From: Actinomycetes bacterium
GTDB taxonomy: Bacteria; Actinomycetota; Acidimicrobiia; Acidimicrobiales; Palsa-688
NCBI GenBank assembly: GCA_021809885.1
Contig: JAJZJY010000003.1
Location: 1 to 36,774, forward strand
DNA: 36,774 nt
Direction: 5' to 3'
Under the pieces are notes generated by a model. It made no database searches. It saw nothing but the letters and a program-made list of their open reading frames with translations, and had not been told where the DNA came from. Each line of letters starts with the position of its first letter. The stretch's first letter is position 1. A program made the position numbers and the translations under genes. Shown one piece after another: positions 31,200-36,774 of this stretch.

Positions 31200-32651
31200 A
31201 TGCCTCGTCGCGCCCGTCCCGTCATCGACCCGCGCATCCTCGTCGGCGACTGCCGGGACCGCCTCCCCGAGCTGGCCGACAGCTCCATCGACGCCATGGT
31301 CACCGACCCCCCGTCGGGTACCCACTACGGCGACCACGCATGGGACCGCTTCGGCTCGGACGACGAGAACGGGTCGGCAACGCCCGAGGCCCTGGCCTCC
31401 TACCGCTCCTTCCTGACAGCGGCGTTCAGGGAGGCCTACCGGGCCCTGAAGCCGGGCGCGTACGCCATCGTGTGGGCGTTCCCGCGTACGTGCCACCACA
31501 CCATGACGGCCCTGGAGGACGCCGGCTTCGACGTCCGTGACGTGATAACCCACCACTTCGCCACCGGCAACCCCAAGTCGAGGTGCCCCGGCGAATGGGT
31601 CGACCGGTCCCCGAGCGCAGACGCCGAGGAGTGGGGCACCTTCGTCACTGCCGGGCGCAAGAGGGCCCGGATGAGCCGCGAGGCGCTGGCCGACCGGCTC
31701 GGCGGCGGCGTGACGGCCCTGCGCGTCGCGGAATGGGAGCGGGGCCTCAGGCTTCCGACCTCCCCGGAGCGGAGGCGCCTCGCCAAGCTCTTGCGCTCGG
31801 AGGGGTACGTCACGAGCGCAGCGCGCGAGTGGGAGGGCTGGGGCACAGCGCTCAAGCCGGCCACAGAGTTCTGGGTCGTGGCCCGGAAGCCCCTCGAAGA
31901 CGGGGACCTGGGCAACAACGCCCTGCGTTGGGGCACGGGGGCCATGCCGGTCCATGCCGTGCGCACCGGGGTCGACGGCAGCCTCGCCGAGGACGGCCGC
32001 TGGCCCACCAACCTGGTCATGACGCACGCTCCGGGGTGCGAGATCACCGGCCACACCAAAGTGAAGACCCCCGTGCCAACGGCCCGGTCCCGCGAGTGGG
32101 GTGCCTCGGGGGGTGCCAACAACTGGGGCCGGGGCCGGGAGGTGGGCCGGGGGGACGCCCGGACGCCGAGCATGGAGACGGTGCCGGTGTGGAGCTGTGA
32201 GGAGGGCTGCCCGGTGCAGCTCATCGAGAGCCAGTCCGGTCGGGACGGTACGAGCCGCTACTTCCCGGCCTTTCGTCCCGAACCTGGGGACGCCATCAAT
32301 GCGCTGGTCAGGTTCATCGACAAGACCGGTGGCCGTGAACGCCCGGTCGTCGCCTCGGCGCCGCGGCACCCGACGCCCAAGGCGTTGCCGCTCATGCGCT
32401 GGCTGGTGAGGCTGGTCACCCCTCCCGGTGGCCTGGTGCTGGACCCCTTCCTCGGCTCCGGAGCGACAGCGGAGGCGGCCCTGATGGAGGGCTTCGACTG
32501 GGTGGGCTGCGAGGTGGCCGACGGCCGGGACGGCCGGCCGGACTACATCTCGCTCGTACAGGCCCGGGTCGAACGCTTCGAGCGCGGCGAGTCGCCGGGA
32601 CAGCCGGCGCTAGGCCCGGCTGCGGGAAGAGAGCGGCGGCGAGGGCGCTGA
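31200..32651 (+). CDS. DNA methyltransferase (beta class) with inserted XRE helix-turn-helix
   Basis: A 483-residue protein. The catalytic motif comes first (VTDPPSGTHYG, DPPS at 36-39, a departure from the usual DPPY/W), and the SAM motif last (LDPFLGSGAT, D415-T423), the order of beta-class N4-cytosine or N6-adenine enzymes. Between them residues about 148-202 (GTFVTAGRKRARMSREALAD, GVTALRVAEWERGLRLP) form an XRE DNA-binding domain, an unusual place for one. ATG 31200 is the first good start; no strong ribosome binding site is seen, so a GTG at 31125 cannot be excluded. No restriction enzyme gene is adjacent, so it is probably an orphan methylase that may regulate itself or protect the element. 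Confidence 0.85.
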   Translation: MPRRARPVIDPRILVGDCRDRLPELADSSIDAMVTDPPSGTHYGDHAWDRFGSDDENGSATPEALASYRSFLTAAFREAYRALKPGAYAIVWAFPRTCHHTMTALEDAGFDVRDVITHHFATGNPKSRCPGEWVDRSPSADAEEWGTFVTAGRKRARMSREALADRLGGGVTALRVAEWERGLRLPTSPERRRLAKLLRSEGYVTSAAREWEGWGTALKPATEFWVVARKPLEDGDLGNNALRWGTGAMPVHAVRTGVDGSLAEDGRWPTNLVMTHAPGCEITGHTKVKTPVPTARSREWGASGGANNWGRGREVGRGDARTPSMETVPVWSCEEGCPVQLIESQSGRDGTSRYFPAFRPEPGDAINALVRFIDKTGGRERPVVASAPRHPTPKALPLMRWLVRLVTPPGGLVLDPFLGSGATAEAALMEGFDWVGCEVADGRDGRPDYISLVQARVERFERGESPGQPALGPAAGRERRRGR

Positions 32652-32678
32652 GCCGGCAGGGCCGCGGACGTCACCCCG

Positions 32679-33299
32679 TCAGCGCGCCCAGGAGAACTCC
32701 GTCGTCTCGGTGAAGGTGACGTCGGAGGCCGAGTGGCCGCGATAGGCCGGGAAGTGCGCCACGTACTGGGTCTCCACGGTCTGGGGCTTGCCCGGCGCTG
32801 CCCACTTGGCCACCCACTGGGCCATCGAGACGATGGTGGTCAACGGTGGTACGTGACGGCCGACATAGCCCGGCTGGATCTCCCCGGTCATCGTGAATGC
32901 GTTGGCATCGCCGAAGGCGAGCGGGTTGCCCCGGTCGGAGGCCAGGAGCCAGAAGCCATGCGCGCCGAAGGTGACGGCGATCCCCGTGATGTGGGCGCCG
33001 TACACGTGCTCGGCCACGGACCCCATAGTCGCCAGCGGATCCGTCGTGGCCTTGCAGCCCGCAGCCGGGCCGAGCAGTGCCGCACAGGCTGCAACCGAGC
33101 CGCCGCTGAACCTGACTACGCCGTTGGCAGTGACGGCGATGTCACTGGCACTGGGGCCGCTGACATTGATCGGCGCTATGCGGTCGCTCGCTACGATCGG
33201 CCCGGCACTGGGGAGAGCCTGGGCTATGGAAACGGCTCCGAGCCCGAGCACAGCGGTGGCGGTGACCGTAAGGGCGACGACAAGTCTCCGACAGGGCAT
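32679..33299 (-). CDS. Secreted protein of unknown function
   Basis: A 206-residue protein with a clear signal peptide (MPCRRLVVALTVTATAVLGL, cleavage near residue 30) and a mature domain with two cysteines (AACAALLG, AAGCKATTD) likely paired. The motif FGAHGFWLLASDRGNPLAFG and a C-terminal strand (YVAHFPAYRGHSASDVTFTE) give no family that I recognise. ATG 33299 is supported by AAAGGAGG 9 bases upstream; the frame stays open to 33368 but without a signal. GGCAAGGT stands 43 bases upstream, as it does before the secreted gene at 7844. It may be a surface protein of the mobile element. Confidence 0.7.
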   Translation of the reverse strand: MPCRRLVVALTVTATAVLGLGAVSIAQALPSAGPIVASDRIAPINVSGPSASDIAVTANGVVRFSGGSVAACAALLGPAAGCKATTDPLATMGSVAEHVYGAHITGIAVTFGAHGFWLLASDRGNPLAFGDANAFTMTGEIQPGYVGRHVPPLTTIVSMAQWVAKWAAPGKPQTVETQYVAHFPAYRGHSASDVTFTETTEFSWAR

Positions 33300-33486
33300 C
33301 TCGTAGGTCCTCCTTTGCCCGGGCGGTGGCCGGCTGCTGAGTACCTTGCCGGGACCGGGACGGCTCACTTCGGGTCAGCCAGACCGGTGTGGAAGTGGTC
33401 GGTCATCCACCCTCAACTAGGCGGCGCTCCATCCAAGGTGGGTCGATGCGCGGGGCTGGGCACGGGCCAAGGAAGAGTAACTGGTA

Positions 33487-33534
33487 GCGCAGATGAGCCC
33501 GACCGGCCAGTAGTCGGCACGGGCTCATCTGCGC
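33487..33534. repeat. Perfect 15-bp inverted repeat with structured loop
   Basis: GCGCAGATGAGCCCG (33487-33501) and CGGGCTCATCTGCGC (33520-33534) are exact inverses around 18 bases, and CCGAC/GTCGG form an alternative inner pair. It lies between two divergent genes in a 329-base gap, so it is not an ordinary terminator for either. Confidence 0.75.
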
Positions 33535-33569
33535 CCCGTCAGGAGGAGTCACAGGGAGCAAGCTCAGCC

Positions 33570-33596
33570 AAAACTATAGATGATGTCTATAGTTTT
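33570..33596. promoter_or_regulatory. AT-rich 11-bp inverted repeat (operator) before the unknown gene
   Basis: AAAACTATAGA and TCTATAGTTTT flank TGATG. TATAGT at 33588-33593 fits a -10 for the gene at 33629, so a repressor bound here would block the promoter. The local AT content is unlike the surroundings. A terminator is possible because T residues follow, but nothing is transcribed into it from the left. Confidence 0.65.
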
Positions 33597-33628
33597 TCGC
33601 TCTGCGGGACGGCGGTAACGTCGAGGTC

Positions 33629-34543
33629 GTGGCCGATGAGTTCGAGTCGTGGGAGTTCCCCGTCCCGCTCGCTCCAGAGCGGGGACCGCGACGGGTGCGG
33701 GTCTACCTGGCAGCGGGTGAGAGGGTACGGCTCGTCGCGTCCGGCTACCCGGCCCTGGACGACCTGCTGGGGCTCACGGTAGAGGCACCAGGCGTACTCG
33801 TCGTGCCGACCGAGTCGGTCGAGACGGTCGAGACGGTCGAGACGGTCGGCCAGCTCGTCGAATCTGCCTGGGTCGCTGTGTTGGACGGGCAAGCCAGGTT
33901 CGTCGTGGAGTGGTCTGCGCTCTGGTCGGACGGGACGGTGCTCCGCCCCAGCCCGGACGGGCTCGTACGGGCGCCGGCGACGACGCCCGAGAGGCTGGCC
34001 CGCGTCATCAGGGCCCTGGGCCGACCGGCCGGGACGGCCGCTGACGCCGACGACCCGCTGGAGGACTGGATCCCGCCGGACCGGCTGCGGCCGGGGGCCG
34101 TGTGCCCCCGGGAGGACCGCCTCTTCAAGAACGGAAGGTGGTTCCTGACCGATGGGCAGAGGGTCAGGTCGCTCTCCGGTGGCGATGTCTCAATGTCCGA
34201 TATGCACGTAGCGGCACGCCGCCTACCGGCCGGGCTTGCCTTCGTGGCTACGGGCGAGAAGGTCGTTTTCTGGGACCCGCCGCTGGCGAGCGTCGAAGAG
34301 CTGGCTTCCGAGGCCTGGCTGGCGGTCTACGACGAGCAAGTCCACCGGGTGGTCAGCACGGTCGCGGACATCGACAAGGACGGGAGGACCTGGGTCAGCA
34401 TCGGCCACCGTTACGCCCGACGAGAGTTCCGGACGGTCTCTACCGGGGACACCCACTTGCGGGCGCTGACTCACGACCAGCTGTTGGACCGGCTCCGGGC
34501 CCTCAGCGGGCCGGGCGACGAACCATCTGGGGGCAACTCGTGA
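33629..34543 (+). CDS. Hypothetical protein with two similar halves
   Basis: A 304-residue soluble protein I do not recognise. Segments near residues 25-90 (GERVRLVASGYPALDDLLGL, ESAWVAVLDGQARFVVEWS) and 200-265 (RLPAGLAFVATGEKVVFWDP, SEAWLAVYDEQVHRVVSTV) look alike, suggesting an internal duplication of a beta-rich domain. A run of three GTCGAGACG repeats (33818-33844) encodes SVETVETVETV. GTG 33629 follows a GAGGT. The strong inverted repeat at 33570 suggests tight control of this gene. Its stop overlaps a small downstream frame as GTGA. Confidence 0.55.
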   Translation: MADEFESWEFPVPLAPERGPRRVRVYLAAGERVRLVASGYPALDDLLGLTVEAPGVLVVPTESVETVETVETVGQLVESAWVAVLDGQARFVVEWSALWSDGTVLRPSPDGLVRAPATTPERLARVIRALGRPAGTAADADDPLEDWIPPDRLRPGAVCPREDRLFKNGRWFLTDGQRVRSLSGGDVSMSDMHVAARRLPAGLAFVATGEKVVFWDPPLASVEELASEAWLAVYDEQVHRVVSTVADIDKDGRTWVSIGHRYARREFRTVSTGDTHLRALTHDQLLDRLRALSGPGDEPSGGNS

Positions 34544-34683
34544 GCCTCTCCCGAGCCTGGGGAACGGCATACCTCGTCATTGCCACCGGCACGGTGAGCA
34601 CCGAGGGGTACGTGCACCTGTGGAGCATGCCCGCTTCATCACCGGCGTTGTGCGGGACGCGGGAGCGCGGCTCGGACCTGTAG
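34540..34683 (+). CDS. Possible small protein coupled to the preceding gene
   Basis: A 47-codon frame starting with GTG that overlaps the TGA of the gene before it (GTGA). It encodes VSLSRAWGTAYLVIATGTVS and continues to a TAG at 34681. The N-terminal part is mildly hydrophobic. Only the junction supports it. Confidence 0.3.
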   Translation: MSLSRAWGTAYLVIATGTVSTEGYVHLWSMPASSPALCGTRERGSDL

Positions 34684-34850
34684 GTCATCGCCCGGCCATC
34701 CCCACGACTTACCCGCCGGGCAACCTGGTCCTTCGCTTTCTTCTGGCCGGTGGTAGTCACGGCAAGGTTCTGGGCTGTGAGGCACCTCCTCGAATGCGCC
34801 GAAGCCGATGAACTACGGTCAGATGCGTGTTGCGCCTGGTGGTCAGACCA

Positions 34851-35018
34851 ATGACGGGTCGAAAGAACGTTGGACTGACCACGGGCGGGAACGCTGACCT
34901 GACCATCCTCTTTGAACTCCCAGAAGGGTGGGCACCCCCCATCGGAGCTGCGAGCAAGCTCCTAGCGCTCCTACTGGCCGAGCGGGACCGCCGCAACCGT
35001 GAGGAGCGGGCGGCATGA
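34851..35018 (+). CDS. Small protein coupled to the serine integrase
   Basis: A 55-residue protein: MTGRKNVGLTTGGNADLTIL, then FELPEGWAPPIGAASKLLAL, then a basic C-terminus LLAERDRRNREERAA. It could be a small DNA-binding protein such as a recombination directionality factor, but it matches no family I know. Its TGA overlaps the integrase ATG as ATGA. An inverted repeat TGGTC-A-GACCA (34840-34850) ends just before the ATG at 34851, and GTG 34827 is an alternative start. GGCAAGGT occurs 82 bases upstream. Confidence 0.55.
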   Translation: MTGRKNVGLTTGGNADLTILFELPEGWAPPIGAASKLLALLLAERDRRNREERAA

Positions 35019-36667
35019 ACTTCGCCTTCTACGGCCGGGTCTCGACGGAGGACGCACAAGACCCTGAGACGTCCCTTGGCTGGCAGTTGCGCCGGGCACG
35101 CTCCTTGATCGAACCAGCCGGCGGCAAGATTATCGAACCACTCTTCTTCGATATCGGGCTATCTCGTTCCGTCCCCTGGCCGCGCCGACCCCAGGCCGCA
35201 AAGCTCCTGGCCGCGCTGAAGGACCCCGACCGTGACTTCTCCGCGGTTGTGATCGGCGAGCCTCAGCGTGCCTTCTATGGGCACCAGTTCTCGCTCACGT
35301 TCCCGGTACTCACCTACTACGGGGTAAGCCTGTGGGTGCCCGAGGTGGGTGGAGCGGTCGACCCAGGCAGTGAGGCCCACGACATGGTCATGACGCTGTT
35401 CGGCGGCATGAGCAAGGGTGAACGGGCACGGGTCCAGGTCCGCGTCAAAGCGGCTATGCACGACCTCGCCGAACGCACCGACCGGTTCCTCGGTGGTCGG
35501 CCGCCCTACGGCTACATGCTCGTCGATGCGGGTCCTCACCCCAACCCGTCCAAGGCCGCTGCTGGGCAGCGGCTGCACCACCTCGCCCCCGACCCCGTGA
35601 CAGCCCCAGTGGTCACCCGCATCTATGACATGTTCGGGACCGAACATCTTGGTCTCCGAGCGATCGCCGAGGCCCTTACCGCGGAGGGCATACCCTCCCC
35701 GGCCGCCTATGACCAGCGCCGGAACCCCCACCGGGACCCGACGGGCTGGTCCCACTCGGCGATCCGCTCCATCCTGACGAACCCCACCTACCTCGGGACT
35801 CGTTCCTGGGGAAAGCAAGAGCGGGTTGAAACCCTGATCGACCCCGATGACCCTGCCGCTGGGAACAAGTCGCAGATGCGCTGGCGGCCGCCCTCGCAGT
35901 GGGTCACGACTCCTCTGCGCACGCACGAGCCTCTCATCACGGACTCCCAAGCCGCCCTAGTTGCTGCACGCATAGCAGCGAACACCCCTGGCGAGCGCCG
36001 GAGGCCACGGGTCTCGTCTCACCCCTACTGCCTCCGAGGACTGCTCTATTGCGCACACTGCGGAGGGCGCATGCAGGGCTCCTGGAGGCCAAGCCGCGGT
36101 ACCGGGCCGGGGAGGATCCTCTACCGCTGCGAGGTCAAGCGGCGAAGAGCACTGCCGAGTGACCTGGCTGACCATCCTTCGACTCTGTACGTGCGAGAGG
36201 AGGCCATCCTCCAGCACCTCGACCCATGGATAGCGTCGTTCGCAGACCCTGAGTGGCTGGCCAGCAGCCAGACGGCTGACCCGGTGACCGCGGCGAGGCA
36301 CGCCGGTCTCCGCGCCCAGCTAGGGGAGGTCGACCGCAAGATCGCCCACCTGATGGATGCCATCGAATCTGGCGGGGATGCCGCGCTCCTCATGGGCCAA
36401 CTGGCCAAGCGGAACGCCGAGCGGGAAGCGCTGAAGGTTCGGATCGCGACCGCTGCTGGGCCCAGCGCCCTCAAGCCTTCGGAAGTGGCTGCCCTACTCA
36501 GGGAGCTGGGCGGTATGGCCACCGTCCTCGCGAACGCAAGCCCAGAAGGGCGCTCAGAGATATACGCCGCCCTCGGCGTCCAGATGACCTACGACGACCG
36601 GACCCACCAGCTGCGGGTCGTTGCGGACTTGGCGCGTGTCGCCAGGCGTGTCGGAGGGGGGACTTGA
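35015..36667 (+). CDS. Large serine recombinase (integrase)
   Basis: A 550-residue site-specific recombinase. The catalytic domain starts MNFAFYGRVSTED with S10 as the nucleophile; the recombinase domain follows (RPPYGYM, GLRAIAEALTAEGIPSP, GWSHSAIRSILTNPTYLGTR, the last interrupted at 20), then a zinc ribbon (C346, C349, C372) and a coiled-coil region (about 425-475). It would cut attP and attB with 2-base staggered ends and integrate the element. The gene ends inside the 3' end of the tRNA-Leu gene on the other strand, overlapping it by 19 bases, so its own stop codon lies in the tRNA T loop. Transposon resolvases are shorter, so an integrase is the best call. Confidence 0.93.
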   Translation: MNFAFYGRVSTEDAQDPETSLGWQLRRARSLIEPAGGKIIEPLFFDIGLSRSVPWPRRPQAAKLLAALKDPDRDFSAVVIGEPQRAFYGHQFSLTFPVLTYYGVSLWVPEVGGAVDPGSEAHDMVMTLFGGMSKGERARVQVRVKAAMHDLAERTDRFLGGRPPYGYMLVDAGPHPNPSKAAAGQRLHHLAPDPVTAPVVTRIYDMFGTEHLGLRAIAEALTAEGIPSPAAYDQRRNPHRDPTGWSHSAIRSILTNPTYLGTRSWGKQERVETLIDPDDPAAGNKSQMRWRPPSQWVTTPLRTHEPLITDSQAALVAARIAANTPGERRRPRVSSHPYCLRGLLYCAHCGGRMQGSWRPSRGTGPGRILYRCEVKRRRALPSDLADHPSTLYVREEAILQHLDPWIASFADPEWLASSQTADPVTAARHAGLRAQLGEVDRKIAHLMDAIESGGDAALLMGQLAKRNAEREALKVRIATAAGPSALKPSEVAALLRELGGMATVLANASPEGRSEIYAALGVQMTYDDRTHQLRVVADLARVARRVGGGT

Positions 36668-36732
36668 ACCCCCACGGGCTTGCGCCCACTAGCACCTCAA
36701 GCTAGCGCGTATACCTATTCCGCCACTCCGAC
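36649..36732 (-). tRNA. tRNA-Leu(GAG)
   Basis: The minus strand folds as a class II tRNA. The acceptor arms GTCGGAG and CTCCGAC pair fully with discriminator A at 36649; the anticodon arm CTAGC-TTGAGGT-GCTAG gives anticodon GAG; the long variable arm is GGGC-GCAA-GCCC; the T arm is GGGGG-TTCAAGT-CCCCC. The 3' CCA is not encoded. The 3' end overlaps the integrase gene. It is the likely chromosomal attachment gene of the element; bases 36733-36774 are probably host flank. Confidence 0.95.
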
Positions 36733-36774
36733 GTGGCACTGGCCGTGACCAGCAGCCAGCAAGCATACCGCGGT

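Noticed and set aside
33818-33844. GTCGAGACG x3 as a regulatory repeat
   Set aside because: It is in frame inside a gene and simply encodes repeated ETV; replication slippage explains it.
36691-36705. CAAGCTAGC shared by the tRNA anticodon arm and the iteron array as an attachment core
   Set aside because: Nine bases among many possible 9-mers is within chance, and the array has many copies.
1-36774. General reassignment of TAG to an amino acid
   Set aside because: Several genes (FtsK-like, NERD, RHH, DUF499, YjzC-like, DUF3644) end naturally at TAG with no family sequence after it.

Overview
The window reads as high-GC actinobacterial DNA. Start codons are ATG or GTG, with one likely CTG. 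Many genes are joined by 4-base ATGA or GTGA overlaps, and several promoters have a -10 hexamer about 7 bases before the start codon, so their mRNAs are probably leaderless. The right end carries a tRNA-Leu(GAG) gene whose 3' end overlaps a large serine integrase gene. Most or all of the window is therefore probably one integrated mobile element lying on the 3' side of that tRNA. I do not see its left end, and the first gene runs off the left edge.

Bases 1-8300 form the element backbone. They hold the C-terminal part of a winged-helix (Rep/primase-like) protein, a small coupled gene, an FtsK/TraB-like membrane DNA translocase, a NERD-domain protein, a Cys/His-rich protein, a frameshifted secreted protein, a ParA ATPase with a small ribbon-helix-helix partner, and a small secreted protein. 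This part is full of repeats: four copies of a 17-mer (GGGGACGCGGCCAAATG), a 26-bp direct repeat, five TTTGACCG units, and a 13-copy TGGGTAGAC iteron array at 8321-8560 that could be a partition or replication site.

Bases 8771-18217 are a defence-type operon on the minus strand: an SNF2 helicase with a C-terminal DUF3883-like domain, a DUF1156 (COG1743) adenine methyltransferase and a DUF499 (COG1483) ATPase. A small plus-strand gene is divergently transcribed from an overlapping promoter.

Bases 18470-30965 are a patchwork of small modules: an RHH gene, a YjzC-like protein with a glycine-zipper peptide, a DUF3644 HEPN protein, XRE + ImmA + PIN, a Panacea (SocA-like) antitoxin with its partner, an XRE-fused MntA with HepT, and an AbiEi/AbiEii-like pair, then several unknown small genes. 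Whole or broken copies of a CoiA-like nuclease gene sit before, between and after four of these toxin-antitoxin-like modules, which suggests that the modules were added stepwise at a repeated sequence.

Bases 31000-36774 hold a DNA methyltransferase with an XRE helix-turn-helix inserted in its middle and a perfect 24-bp palindrome upstream, a secreted protein, an unknown gene downstream of two strong inverted repeats, a small gene coupled to the serine integrase, the integrase and the tRNA. In working terms, the left part would maintain and move the element, the right end would integrate it, and the centre is cargo dominated by antiphage and toxin-antitoxin functions. All functions are inferred from sequence patterns recognised by eye; no database search was run.
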